A stretch of DNA of 64,000 nt, from assembly GCA_041662605.1 (NCBI GenBank), contig JBAZSD010000008.1:1-64000 (forward strand), written 5' to 3'. Position 1 is the stretch's first letter; the number at the start of each line of letters is the position of its first letter. Under the pieces are notes generated by a model. It was not told where the DNA came from. It was given only the letters and a program-made list of their open reading frames with translations, and did no database searches. The position numbers were made by a program, and so were the translations under genes. This document shows positions 1 through 9,671 of this stretch, in pieces. Origin of the DNA: Desulfomonilaceae bacterium. GTDB lineage: Bacteria; Desulfobacterota; Desulfomonilia; Desulfomonilales; Desulfomonilaceae.

Positions 1-374
1 AGGGCCATCACTTCAGACCTCATCCAATGAGGACCGTCAAGATGACTCAAGCGTGTAATCTATCTCTCTACAAATCGCGAGAAAAAAATGCCTCTCTTTG
101 TCCTGAACCCATAACTGAGGGTTTACTTTTCCTAAATTCTCTTGATTGCTTTCTGTAATTATATTAAGCTAAAATTTGATTTATTGTTGGGCAACTGAAA
201 CGGCATCAAGAGTAGAAGGCTATCCATCTTTTGTGAAAACAGTGTTGTATCTAACTTGTATTATTACAAGACAGATATTTGAATGACAACAAATAATCAA
301 CTTGATTTTAGGAAACTATAATTAGAGACGCTAATATATTTTCATTATTAACGACTAATTCGCGTTATAAATTT
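1..374. other. Gene-free leader at window edge
   Basis: AT-rich stretch with no convincing coding region on either strand. The first reading frame is open for nine codons and stops at the TGA at 28-30, so it could be the tail of a gene outside the window, but nothing supports that. No clear promoter, terminator or repeat was found. Confidence 0.4.
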
Positions 375-1109
375 GTGGAATCATTTTTGTCTTACGAGAT
401 GATCGAAGAATCTAGACGCTTCGGTATCTTGGTGCGTCGTTACGATCTGTTAGGAGAAGATCATGATTTAATGATCGAAGCAATCCGGTCTGATTCTCCT
501 GATTTAGCCATAGTAAGAATACCTACTGTCCGGACAGACCTGATAAGGAAACTCCAGTCGCTTTTTAGTGATGTAGTGATTGGAGACTGCTTGGTCGTTT
601 ATGAACGAGACAATTTTAAGTTGGGGATACCAGGAAGTCTTAGGAATGCTGGATTCAGATTGAAAGAATCAGATAGTGGCGACGTCAAGACCCTGGACCA
701 TATGAATGCATCTGTTTTCAATGGGTATCGTAACCACTATTCGGCTAACCCCAGGCTAGAGAGATTTGATTTAGTTGAGGCATACAGCGAATGGACTCGA
801 TCTCACGTTGACAGCCCCCCTTGTAAATGCTTTCTGGCGCTGTTGGATAATGATCCCTGCGCTTTCTGTGCCGTGAGAATTGACCATCCTAGATCTATGA
901 TCGATTTGAACGGAGTGATGCCTGAGTTCAGAGGACGCGGCATATATAGCGACTTACTCAAATCGATAATCAAGATTTTTATTGATGAAGGATGTTCTTA
1001 TGTGACCATTTCTACTCAGGTTCAAAACCTCGCCGTTCAGCGAGTCTGGGTCAAAGAAGGTTTTTTTATGGTCGGTTCATATTTTACCGTGCATTTGAAT
1101 ATTACCTAG
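375..1109 (+). CDS. GNAT-family N-acetyltransferase, possibly WecD-like
   Basis: 244 residues from a GTG; the ATG nine codons in (399) is an alternative and neither has a clear ribosome binding site. The C-terminal half carries the GNAT acetyl-CoA signature: a beta strand leading into PEFRGRGIYSDLL (R-x-G-x-G pyrophosphate loop) and a final VQRVWVKEGF helix and strand. The N-terminal half is a poorly conserved extension, as in TDP-fucosamine acetyltransferases (WecD). It lies two genes upstream of a WecE-type aminotransferase, which makes the 4-amino sugar that WecD acetylates, so N-acetylation of a dTDP-4-amino-6-deoxy sugar is a reasonable inference. The fold is well supported; the substrate is inferred from context only. 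Confidence 0.75.
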   Translation: MESFLSYEMIEESRRFGILVRRYDLLGEDHDLMIEAIRSDSPDLAIVRIPTVRTDLIRKLQSLFSDVVIGDCLVVYERDNFKLGIPGSLRNAGFRLKESDSGDVKTLDHMNASVFNGYRNHYSANPRLERFDLVEAYSEWTRSHVDSPPCKCFLALLDNDPCAFCAVRIDHPRSMIDLNGVMPEFRGRGIYSDLLKSIIKIFIDEGCSYVTISTQVQNLAVQRVWVKEGFFMVGSYFTVHLNIT

Positions 1110-1180
1110 TCAATTAGAAAATTTCAGGCCATGAATTTATTAAATATGCTCTACAACTTGCCGTCTATTTCAAATTTAAG

Positions 1181-2188
1181 ATGCAAATCGGTATTGGTAC
1201 ATCGATGTCATATTGCATTAGGGGTATCTCGGTAGTAGTCCCGGTTTACAACAGCGAATCTGTCTTGAAGAGTCTTCTTGATAGGTTACATCCTGTTCTT
1301 GAGTCAACTGGCCGCTTATATGAAGTTATATTGGTAAATGATGGGAGTTCGGACAAAAGCTGGCCTATGATCCAAGCTGAATGCGCTTCAGAAGATTGGA
1401 TCAGGGGCATAAATCTTATGAGGAATTACGGTCAACACAGCGCCCTGCTGTGCGGCATTAGGGCTGCCAGGTACGACATCACCGTGACAATGGATGATGA
1501 TCTGCAAAACCCACCGGAAGAGATCCCGAGGCTTCTCATGGCCTTGGGCAATTATTGTGACGTAGTCTATGGCGTTACCCACGAACCGCACCACGGAACA
1601 TTGCGCAAGCTCGCTTCCATTTCCGTAAAATTCTTTATTAAAAAGGCCCTAGGAGCTGCAATACCCTATAAGGCCAGCTCGTTCCGAGTTTTTCGTACCC
1701 AATTACGAGAGACGTTTAAAGATTATAGCGGCCCAGATGTATCTATAGATGTTTTGCTAACATGGGGGGCCCGGAATCTGTCATCTTTATCTGTCCGCCA
1801 GGATCGGCGCTTGGCTGGACGTTCCAATTATACTTTCGCTGCACTAGTAGGTCACGCATTAAACATGATCACTGGTTTTAGCAGCCTGCCGCTCAGACTT
1901 GCTAGTTTATTAGGTTTTGCTTTCATGTTGTTCGGGATTGCCGTATTGATTTATGTTCTCGGCCGTTACTTCATTCAAGGCGCCATTGTGCCTGGCTTTG
2001 CGTTTATAGCCTCAATAATTTCGATATTTGCGGGAGTTCAATTATTTTCATTGGGGATCATTGGAGAGTATATTGCCCGAATACACTTTCGTACCATGGA
2101 CCGGCCACCATATTCTATCCGCGAAGAATCGTCTCCACGTAGCAAACCTTGCTTATCCTCCATGGATGGTTCACACGGGGATTCTTAG
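1181..2188 (+). CDS. GT2 glycosyltransferase, ArnC/GtrB-like, membrane anchored
   Basis: 335 residues; M9 (1205) is an alternative start. The N-terminal GT-A domain has SVVVPVYNSE, the nucleotide-sugar aspartate in LVNDGSSD, and the metal-binding DDDLQNPPEEI motif. The C-terminus has two hydrophobic segments (about 233-260 and 267-293) ending in GEYIARIHFRTMDRPPYSI, the usual tail of the DPM1/ArnC/GtrB branch. These enzymes transfer a sugar from a nucleotide donor to undecaprenyl phosphate at the inner face of the membrane. The lipid-linked sugar may feed the two GT-C transferases at 3.5-7.0 kb, which use polyprenyl-phosphate sugars on the outer face. The family is clear; the sugar is unknown. 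Confidence 0.85.
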   Translation: MQIGIGTSMSYCIRGISVVVPVYNSESVLKSLLDRLHPVLESTGRLYEVILVNDGSSDKSWPMIQAECASEDWIRGINLMRNYGQHSALLCGIRAARYDITVTMDDDLQNPPEEIPRLLMALGNYCDVVYGVTHEPHHGTLRKLASISVKFFIKKALGAAIPYKASSFRVFRTQLRETFKDYSGPDVSIDVLLTWGARNLSSLSVRQDRRLAGRSNYTFAALVGHALNMITGFSSLPLRLASLLGFAFMLFGIAVLIYVLGRYFIQGAIVPGFAFIASIISIFAGVQLFSLGIIGEYIARIHFRTMDRPPYSIREESSPRSKPCLSSMDGSHGDS

Positions 2189-2253
2189 GCGCTTGTTCAA
2201 GAAATGATCGGAATCAACTAGCTATTTCAGTCTATTTTAGCCAAGAGGTAGAA

Positions 2254-3432
2254 ATGCTTGACCCGCTGAGCGAGATACCTTTTAACAAACCTTCAATAGT
2301 TGGTAATGAAATATATTATATGGCTCAAGCTGTGATAAAAAACGGTCACATCTCGGGAAATGGGCCCTTCACAAAAAAATGTGAGCAATGGTTGGAAGAT
2401 AAGTTGGGATGTCGGAGAGCCCTTCTGACACATTCGTGTACCGCAGCCCTCGAGATGGCGGCTATGCTGTGCGAAATTAAGCATGGTGACGAGGTGATTT
2501 TGCCATCGTTCACTTTTGTATCAACCGCAAATGCGATTGTGTTAAGGGGGGGGGTCCCTGTTTTTGTTGATATCCGTCGAGACACGCTAAACATAAATGA
2601 AAATTTTATCGAGAAAGCCATAAACTCTCGAACTAAGGCCATTGTGCCTGTTCATTATGGCGGGGCTCCGTGTGACATGGCTACCATAATGAGCATTGCC
2701 CATAAGCATGATCTTTGGGTTATCGAAGATGCAGCTCAGGGGCTTCTCTCGTCGTATCAAGATCAAAAAATCGGTACAGTGGGCCATATCGGCTGCCTGA
2801 GCTTTCACGAGACCAAAAATGTGATTAGTGGAGAGGGGGGGGCTCTACTGATTAACGATGAGCGTTTTATTGAAAGAGCGGAAATAATAAGAGAGAAAGG
2901 TACAAATCGGACTCAATACTTTCGGGGCCAGGTCGACAAATACACATGGTTAGATATTGGGTCTTCCTATCTTCCCAGTGACCTAATTGCGGCCTTTCTT
3001 TTTGCTCAGCTTCAAGAATGTGGTCGGTTGGTGGAGGCCAGGAGAAAACTAGCGGAATATTACGGGCAGGCATTACTCCCTTTGGCAGAGAAAGGTTTTT
3101 TTGAATTACCTTCATCTGAAAGAGTTTTTGCCGGAAACGGGCACATTTATTATATTTTAGTCGGCTCACTTGGTGAGAGAGATCAGCTTATCAAGTTTTT
3201 GAAAAAGAGACGGATAGCCACTGTTTTTCATTATGTTCCTCTTCATTCCTCTCCTGCTGGGCTGAAATACGGGCGCGTTTCCGGAACTATGGACGTCACC
3301 AATGATGTTAGTGACCGCCTCCTGCGATTGCCGCTCTACTACGAAATGACTTCGGAAGCAGTGAATAGGGTGGTCCAAAGTATTACTAACTTTTATAAGA
3401 CGGTGGGGCGGAAAGAAAAGGCCTCCGCTTGA
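2254..3432 (+). CDS. wecE: dTDP-4-amino-4,6-dideoxygalactose transaminase
   Basis: 392 residues. The frame is open back to 2149, but ATG 2254 is preferred: it has AGAGG seven bases upstream, avoids overlap with the previous gene, and gives the standard family N-terminus (IPFNKPSIVGNEIYYM). Very strong resemblance to E. coli WecE/RffA throughout: SFTFVSTANAIVLRGG, WVIEDAAQG, SFHETKN with the PLP lysine at K188, and IIREKGTNRTQYFRGQVDK. It transfers an amino group from glutamate to dTDP-4-keto-6-deoxy-glucose, giving dTDP-Fuc4N, a precursor of enterobacterial common antigen-like or O-antigen glycans. The dTDP-glucose synthase and dehydratase (RmlA, RmlB) are not in the window. Confidence 0.93.
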   Translation: MLDPLSEIPFNKPSIVGNEIYYMAQAVIKNGHISGNGPFTKKCEQWLEDKLGCRRALLTHSCTAALEMAAMLCEIKHGDEVILPSFTFVSTANAIVLRGGVPVFVDIRRDTLNINENFIEKAINSRTKAIVPVHYGGAPCDMATIMSIAHKHDLWVIEDAAQGLLSSYQDQKIGTVGHIGCLSFHETKNVISGEGGALLINDERFIERAEIIREKGTNRTQYFRGQVDKYTWLDIGSSYLPSDLIAAFLFAQLQECGRLVEARRKLAEYYGQALLPLAEKGFFELPSSERVFAGNGHIYYILVGSLGERDQLIKFLKKRRIATVFHYVPLHSSPAGLKYGRVSGTMDVTNDVSDRLLRLPLYYEMTSEAVNRVVQSITNFYKTVGRKEKASA

Positions 3433-3515
3433 AATCGCTCATTGTGAGCAGAGTAACATTATCCGTTGTCTACTATGCAGCTCTTGACTGGCCTGCTCGT
3501 GTAATTTAAGCACTT

Positions 3516-5351
3516 GTGAACCCAATCATGATCAAGACAAAAAAATACTTCATCTTCGGGGCTGTTTTCTTTGGACTTTATATTGTTGGGTTGGTTCTGA
3601 TACTGACCTATGTTTTTCCTGTTCGCCCTAGATTCGCTTCCATCTTGTGCTCAATATGGGATGTCGTAACGCTGTTACCATCTACATTATTCTTTTCTAT
3701 TTGGCTCATCTCGACTTTTTCAGGCAGATTCAATAAATCAATCGACAATCTTTCTAAGCTGTCAATTGGCAATAAGACAGTGATAGTTTGTTTGACGCTT
3801 TCCGCTGTGATCATAATTAGTTTAATCGTTTTTGTCTTCCAGGGCCAGCCTGCGGTAGATGATGAAGAGGCATACCTGTTTCAGGCAAAAACTTATCTTA
3901 CCGGTCGACTGGTTCTGCCTGTTCCACTCGCGCCCAATTCGATTTCCAGAACTTTCATGATTATCAATTGGTGTTGGACAACCAGATATCTCTGGGGACA
4001 CCCTATCATTTTGGCTATTGGAATGGTTGTTGGTTCACCATACATAATAACGGTTCTGATGGCTCTTGGCTCGATCTTGTTACTCTATCTGGTTGGATGT
4101 CAAACAACATCGAAAAAAGAAGCGACAATAGCAGCCATTTTGATGGGATTATCACCATTTTTCCTGTTTGTCTCAGCGACACTTCTAACTGGCGTTTCCA
4201 TGTTGTTCCTTCTTCTGCTTTTTATTCTAGGCTGGTTTCATCTAGAAAAATGCCCTAGGGTCTTATTGGCGCTTGGAATGGGATTCTGTTTGGGTTGGGC
4301 ATTTACGATACGTCCTTTGACAGCTATTCTTTTCGGGGTACCTTTTGCTGTGATGGCCATGTGTAAAACATGGTACGATCCAAAGAACTGGCTCCCTCCT
4401 TCTTTGAGCTTAGCATTGGGCGGCGGGATGGTGCTACTATCAGTATTCGCTTACAATGAATTGGTTACTGGAAATCCCCTCACATTTCCACATTTCTACT
4501 ACAATCCTATGGAACGCCTCGGATTTGGACAGAGAACCAATGGCTTGTTCACCCCGTTCCATGCTCTAATTAACCTATTCAAAAGCCTCATTCTGGTCAA
4601 TTCCTGGCTGTTCGGCTGGCCTATTTCGTTACTGCCGATCGGCGCCGTGATGTCGTTGAGAGGAATTATGACCTTTGGCCCAACAACGAACTTCACTAGT
4701 ACATGGAGTTTCGACCTATCGTGGAAGTCCTCGGACACGCTTTGGGTTGCTATAATATTTAGCGTCTGCTTCGGGTATTTTTTTTACTGCTGGTCTCTCT
4801 CCATCTTGACTATGCCGATATATTATTATGAATTGTTGATCCCATTATGTCTTCTTTCGGCAAAAAGTTTAATGGTTCTCCATACGTTTTTCTCTAACAC
4901 GAAATTATCTCAACTGCGAACATTTGTTCCCGTTTTCTGTGGGCTTTCTTTCATCGGAAGTTTTCTTTTTTTCATCCCATTCAAAGCTGTTCACATGCGT
5001 GAAACATACAAATCATACAGAGCGCCCATCGAACTCGCATGTAGCTCCATAAAAGAAAAGGCCTTGGTTTACGTAGGTATCCGTAAACCTTCGAGGGCCC
5101 CTATGCAAAGCCTACCATATCCATCTCCTGAACTGGATGATAAAATCCTTTTCGTGTTTCTCAAAGACGACTACACCAATAAAGAGGCTAACAAAGTTTT
5201 TGCGGACCGAACCCCTTATCTCCTCTATTATGACAAAGATACAGAAACGTACACTATGCAAAAGCTTCCAAAATCAAACCCGTTTGATCAAATCAATTTG
5301 AGGGATAACATTAGACAGGAAAAAATATCAGGAAAAATTGTACGACCATGA
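3516..5351 (+). CDS. GT-C fold membrane glycosyltransferase (PMT/ArnT-like)
   Basis: 611 residues from GTG; ATG at 3528 is an equally possible start. It has about ten or more hydrophobic segments, with an acidic pair in the first long loop (QPAVDDEEAYLFQAKTYL, about residues 109-126), the hallmark position of GT-C enzymes such as ArnT and PMT that use polyprenyl-phosphate sugars outside the inner membrane. The last ~120 residues are a soluble tail. The next gene is a second, unrelated-looking GT-C protein, so the pair may add two different side residues. No specific subfamily is recognised and the substrate is unknown. Confidence 0.65.
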   Translation: MNPIMIKTKKYFIFGAVFFGLYIVGLVLILTYVFPVRPRFASILCSIWDVVTLLPSTLFFSIWLISTFSGRFNKSIDNLSKLSIGNKTVIVCLTLSAVIIISLIVFVFQGQPAVDDEEAYLFQAKTYLTGRLVLPVPLAPNSISRTFMIINWCWTTRYLWGHPIILAIGMVVGSPYIITVLMALGSILLLYLVGCQTTSKKEATIAAILMGLSPFFLFVSATLLTGVSMLFLLLLFILGWFHLEKCPRVLLALGMGFCLGWAFTIRPLTAILFGVPFAVMAMCKTWYDPKNWLPPSLSLALGGGMVLLSVFAYNELVTGNPLTFPHFYYNPMERLGFGQRTNGLFTPFHALINLFKSLILVNSWLFGWPISLLPIGAVMSLRGIMTFGPTTNFTSTWSFDLSWKSSDTLWVAIIFSVCFGYFFYCWSLSILTMPIYYYELLIPLCLLSAKSLMVLHTFFSNTKLSQLRTFVPVFCGLSFIGSFLFFIPFKAVHMRETYKSYRAPIELACSSIKEKALVYVGIRKPSRAPMQSLPYPSPELDDKILFVFLKDDYTNKEANKVFADRTPYLLYYDKDTETYTMQKLPKSNPFDQINLRDNIRQEKISGKIVRP

Positions 5352-5406
5352 CATCCCTTCAAAGAGTCAAAACTGGAATTGTGGAGAATTTCAAAGGATT
5401 TTTGCG

Positions 5407-6951
5407 ATGCCTAAATGGGAAAAGTCAATTTACTACGCTTTAATCGTTTTTTCGATAGTCGTTGGAGTTTACGAGTTAAATGTGTTTCGACATTTCATGG
5501 TGGACGACGCATTCATAAGTTTACGTTATGTAAGAAACGCTCTTGAGGGACATGGCCTAGTTTACAACATTGGTGAACACGTTGAGGGTTTCACGAGTCC
5601 ATTATACATTTTGTTGACTTACATTCTCGGACGTTTTGGTTTAGATCTCGTCCTGGTCTCCAAGATACTGGGAGCATTGTCGTTCCTGCTGATTCTCGGA
5701 TGTTTATGCATATGGGGTTCAATTAGAAAAACAGGTCAATTTCTTGATCTGCCCGCATTTGTATTAACATTTTCAATTGTAGTCACATCTTTCTCGCTCA
5801 CTTTTTTCGCTATTACAGGCATGGAGACCGCGATATTTTCCTGGCTGACGTTGCTGGTTTTTCTTGACGCCACCCGTTTTGAAATCACTTTTAGATCAAT
5901 TTTCTTAATATTTATTGCATTTTTGTGCAGACCGGAGGGAATTACTTTTTTGCCATGGATCATGTTGGCAATATTTTGTGTCAGGAGAACAGATAACCAT
6001 CTAGCTGTCAGGAATATGAAAAGCATTCTTCATTTTAGACCGAAAGAAATTTCGGCTATTTGTGTTTTCTTGCTAGCTGTCGCAATATTCGAATTTGTAC
6101 GTTGGATGTATTATGGGGAAATTCTTCCTAATACATTTTTTGCTAAAGCGCCGTGGACCATGGAAAGCGGAACTGTTCATTGGAGTCTGAAGGGTACGGG
6201 TTCGATCATTTATTTTTTTTCCGCCGCCGGCGGTGTGCTGGGGACTTTGCTCTTTCTGGCCGCCCTTTTCCGCAAAGGTAGCTCTTCGGGAATTCTGCTA
6301 TTGGTATCGGCCTTGACGCTATCCCAACTATTTTTTCAGAAATACGCCGGAAGTGATTGGATGATCGGATCACGATATTTCATTCCCGTTCTACCCGTCT
6401 GGGCTATTGGCTTAGGTATTTCTCTCAGCGTCTTGGACATCTTAAAACCGCTTTTCTCCACTACACGGTGCATTGCAGTCAGTGGAATGGTAGTTATGGT
6501 CGCCACGATGAACTATTCAGATACCAATCAATTTCTCCGTAACATTCAGATTTATCCCAATAATGTGCAAACTTCCATAGGACTTAGACAAATTGGTAGT
6601 TGGATCAAACAAAATGTGCCTCCGGATTATCGTGTCAGAAACTGGCGCATCGGCGCTATCGGATATTACTGCGATAACCCAATTATTGACACATGGGGAT
6701 TGGTCGACAAAGAAGTTGGAAGATTACGGTTCCATGCGTCGTCGCAAGATGAGGGGAACAGGCTGGTACAAGCTTATGTCGAAAAGATAAGACCAGAGAT
6801 TCTAATTACCAAAATTGCTACTGGAGAAGAAACTCCAGAAAAAGGCTATCATTTGATTCACGAGGGACGAAATGGGAGTGAGATACTTGGCGTTTGGGTA
6901 AGAAACGACCTAACTGGAACCATCAAACAAACATCTGAGCCTGACAAATGA
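5407..6951 (+). CDS. GT-C fold membrane glycosyltransferase (AftB-like)
   Basis: 514 residues from ATG 5407, chosen because AAAGGA lies eight bases upstream and the membrane segment follows directly; the frame is open from a TTG at 5338 inside the previous gene. The first periplasmic loop has MVDDAFISLRYVRNALEGHG followed by VEGFTSPLYILL. This is the signature of the bacterial GT-C group that includes the mycobacterial arabinofuranosyltransferase AftB. About ten further hydrophobic helices follow, then a soluble tail with GAIGYYCDNPIIDTWGLVD, also typical of the group. It probably transfers a sugar from polyprenyl phosphate on the outer face of the inner membrane. Donor and acceptor unknown. 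Confidence 0.7.
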   Translation: MPKWEKSIYYALIVFSIVVGVYELNVFRHFMVDDAFISLRYVRNALEGHGLVYNIGEHVEGFTSPLYILLTYILGRFGLDLVLVSKILGALSFLLILGCLCIWGSIRKTGQFLDLPAFVLTFSIVVTSFSLTFFAITGMETAIFSWLTLLVFLDATRFEITFRSIFLIFIAFLCRPEGITFLPWIMLAIFCVRRTDNHLAVRNMKSILHFRPKEISAICVFLLAVAIFEFVRWMYYGEILPNTFFAKAPWTMESGTVHWSLKGTGSIIYFFSAAGGVLGTLLFLAALFRKGSSSGILLLVSALTLSQLFFQKYAGSDWMIGSRYFIPVLPVWAIGLGISLSVLDILKPLFSTTRCIAVSGMVVMVATMNYSDTNQFLRNIQIYPNNVQTSIGLRQIGSWIKQNVPPDYRVRNWRIGAIGYYCDNPIIDTWGLVDKEVGRLRFHASSQDEGNRLVQAYVEKIRPEILITKIATGEETPEKGYHLIHEGRNGSEILGVWVRNDLTGTIKQTSEPDK

Positions 6952-7008
6952 TTTCCTGACAAAGGGGCAAAACGAAGAGTAATTGTTAGACCTACGAACC
7001 TTACAAAA

Positions 7009-8445
7009 TCAAATGCTTTTCTCGAAGGTATTTTCGATCTGGGCATTAATCTTCGATTTCAAACAAGATTTGACAGCTCTGAATTTACCATTCGGTTCCC
7101 TCTCAATTTCAGGAACGTATAAACATTCTACTTCTAGAGCTGGACTAATCCATTTCTTAATCTCGTTCAAAATATATTTCTCGTCCGCTTCGCTATATGT
7201 TGATCGTTTAACTATATACAACTTTATTGCTCCCAACTTTTCCTGAACGACCTGGGCTTCAGAACAATTTTGAGAGTCTTTAAAAATATAATCAAACCTC
7301 ATGATTCTACGGCCTTCCGGGGTTACTACGTAATCATCTTCCCTGCCTTCAATTTTCACTAACAATTTGGACTCTCTTCCGCAAGGGCAGTGAATATTAG
7401 GCTCTTCCCAAATTCCTATGTCTCCGACTTCATATCTGATAAACGGGAACTCCGGGCACGTAAAACCGGTGCACACTATCTTGCCCTTATAATGTTCGTC
7501 ATCTATCGTCTCAGGCCCCAAACACTCTATTGCGCCTAATTCAAAATCCTCGTGATAAAAGCCGTCCGGGCATTGGGAAGCGTTCCCGCAACCTTCAGCG
7601 AATCCATATTGATCCGTTATTATAGCCCCAGTAAAATCTTCCAGGAACTTCTTCTGGAAATCCAGCGTATTTTCACACCCCATAAATATTACCCGGGGAG
7701 GACTCTCCAGACGTAGGCCGGCTTCCGCCGCGGTCACCGCAAAATTGTGAACAATAGAAGGATAGGCGGTGTAAAACTCAAAGTAATTCTCATTAAGGAA
7801 ATCAACTATATGTGATATCTTTGAGGGTGTAATGTGCTGCATGTTGATTACCACCTGACGCATAGGGTTTATCCAGCGCCAAAATGGTGGCTTGTCTTGC
7901 TCTGCGGGTGTAAGGAGTTGAGCGCGAAAGTTTACGTGCCAGGAATCGTTTGTCATGCCGAACCGATGCCTGTGTCTCCACCACAAGGCCCACTGGAGTG
8001 ATTCTGTTTCAGGGTTCACGTAAAAGTGTAAGCTCTTGCCAGTTGTTCCACTTGTGTGCCGAAACAAAAGTTTCTTCTTGTCGGTTTTTCGGGAAATGAA
8101 TTTCTCGAGATTATTTCTAACATCTTCTTTTTTGAGGGTTGGAAGTTTCGGTAAGTCACTTATATGTTTGATGTCCGATGGACGGAGATTCAGTTGGTCC
8201 ATCAGTTCTCGATAATACTGCACGTTGTCGTAGACTTCCTCGATAAGATTACTCAATCGCTCGTTTTGATAAGCTTCAATTTCTGAAGCCGACCATTTTT
8301 CTGACTCAAGTAGCCACTCAAGTTTTTGAAAAAAGTTTTGATCATACGTATTACGAACAAAATTGTAACCATAGAGCCAGCATGCTTTTGCTTGCAGCCA
8401 TACGGGTAGGCGTCTGTATAAGAAAAATAGTGGGTGAGAACTCAC
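7009..8445 (-). CDS. PaaK/CapK-like adenylate-forming ligase
   Basis: 478 residues from GTG at 8445, with no strong ribosome binding site. The adenylation motif HTSGTTGKSLHFYV (around residues 129-142) and later QYGFAEGCG, FIRYEVGDIG and the hinge KIEGREDDYV identify a phenylacetate-CoA-ligase-type adenylate-forming enzyme. The conserved PCG in that region probably helps bind zinc. The polysaccharide-locus branch (CapK of Staphylococcus) sits in capsule clusters and is thought to activate an acyl group for attachment to a sugar. It is convergent with the GT-C gene and divergent from the methyltransferase. The family is secure; the acyl substrate is unknown. Confidence 0.85.
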   Translation of the reverse strand: MSSHPLFFLYRRLPVWLQAKACWLYGYNFVRNTYDQNFFQKLEWLLESEKWSASEIEAYQNERLSNLIEEVYDNVQYYRELMDQLNLRPSDIKHISDLPKLPTLKKEDVRNNLEKFISRKTDKKKLLFRHTSGTTGKSLHFYVNPETESLQWALWWRHRHRFGMTNDSWHVNFRAQLLTPAEQDKPPFWRWINPMRQVVINMQHITPSKISHIVDFLNENYFEFYTAYPSIVHNFAVTAAEAGLRLESPPRVIFMGCENTLDFQKKFLEDFTGAIITDQYGFAEGCGNASQCPDGFYHEDFELGAIECLGPETIDDEHYKGKIVCTGFTCPEFPFIRYEVGDIGIWEEPNIHCPCGRESKLLVKIEGREDDYVVTPEGRRIMRFDYIFKDSQNCSEAQVVQEKLGAIKLYIVKRSTYSEADEKYILNEIKKWISPALEVECLYVPEIEREPNGKFRAVKSCLKSKINAQIENTFEKSI

Positions 8446-8572
8446 TTTTACGCTTTATTGAAAGAAATGAATTTATCTTACACCAAGTATATCCAATAAT
8501 TCAGGATTATGTTAGTATTTGCAAGATAAATTTTTATTCCGTCACTCCTTCAGACCTTATCAGGACAAAGCC

Positions 8573-9601
8573 ATGCCCAGCCCAGCCCTTTCCAAAAAGT
8601 TAGTCAATTATTTCAGGGAAACCCTCAGTCTCTTGCCCGCCAACTATCAAACAATAGTCAAGGGGCTCTTGAGCTATCTGCCTGGAGTATATTCATTTGT
8701 GGATCAGACCCGCTCAGCGTCGGCCCGCTTCTGTTATTCAGTGTGGATGCGACACCTCGTGATTTCATGGGAATGTGGTGGTTTGAAACGCTTCCCCAAC
8801 TCTTTACTGGAGCTTGGGCCGGGAAGCTCATTTGGGGTTGGGCTGGCCGCAATGCTTTCAGGGACTAATCAATATTACGCTCTCGACGCAATAAAATTTA
8901 CTGATCTCAAGACTAACCTGGAAACTCTGGATGAGTTGGTCAGGTTATTTAAAGATCGAGCCTCAATACCTCATGGAGATGAATTTACTACCGAAGTTCG
9001 TCCTCCTTTGCAGACTTATGAATTTCCGACTCACATACTTGATGACGACCATCTTGAGAAATGCCTGCGACCAGAAAGGATTCAGCGTATTAGAGAGGCA
9101 TTGAAAAAGGTTTTCTCCGAATCCCCCATGGATAAAAATGATGAAATCTGTTTTTTTTACCTCGCGCCGTGGTCTGATCACAGAGTTGTTCCTCAAGGCG
9201 CTGCGGACATGATTTTATCCAATACCGTCCTCCAATGTGTAGACAATCTGAAACAGGTTTATGAGAGTTTCAATTATTGGCTCGCGCCGGATGGCTTCAT
9301 GACCCATAACATCGACTTCAGTTCATACGGCGCTACAAGAGAGTGGAATGGACATTGGGCATGTTCGAAACTTGAATGGTCTCTTATGAGGGGTAAGCGC
9401 CCATACCTTATTAATCGTGAGCCGTATTCGACACATATCAATTTTTTGAAAGAGCTACGCTTCAAGATTGTCTGTGACATCAAGTTTACGACCAAATCCG
9501 GAATAAAGCGTGAGGAGTTGGTGGAAGAGTTCAAAAATATGTCTGATGATGATCTTTATACTTCCGGAGCGATGCTTCAAGCGATTAAGCGGTTGAGCTG
9601 A
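8573..9601 (+). CDS. SAM-dependent methyltransferase-like protein
   Basis: 342 residues from ATG 8573, which has AGGAC eight bases upstream; the longer reading frame begins at a TTG at 8519. SLLELGPGSSFGVGL is a class I methyltransferase motif I, the following YALDAIKF would hold the acidic residue that binds the SAM ribose, and ADMILSNTVLQCVDNL resembles the motif IV/post-I region. The rest, including a tryptophan-rich stretch near SYGATREWNGHWAC, is not recognised. Divergently placed from the CapK-like gene in the polysaccharide locus, it may methylate a sugar or a polymer end. The function is inferred only from fold motifs and context. Confidence 0.6.
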   Translation: MPSPALSKKLVNYFRETLSLLPANYQTIVKGLLSYLPGVYSFVDQTRSASARFCYSVWMRHLVISWECGGLKRFPNSLLELGPGSSFGVGLAAMLSGTNQYYALDAIKFTDLKTNLETLDELVRLFKDRASIPHGDEFTTEVRPPLQTYEFPTHILDDDHLEKCLRPERIQRIREALKKVFSESPMDKNDEICFFYLAPWSDHRVVPQGAADMILSNTVLQCVDNLKQVYESFNYWLAPDGFMTHNIDFSSYGATREWNGHWACSKLEWSLMRGKRPYLINREPYSTHINFLKELRFKIVCDIKFTTKSGIKREELVEEFKNMSDDDLYTSGAMLQAIKRLS

Positions 9602-9671
9602 TTTTCAATCCGTCGCTCAGATCTGTAATTTCCGTTGGATTTGATGAGTTTTGTTCATTTTGGAGGTAGAC

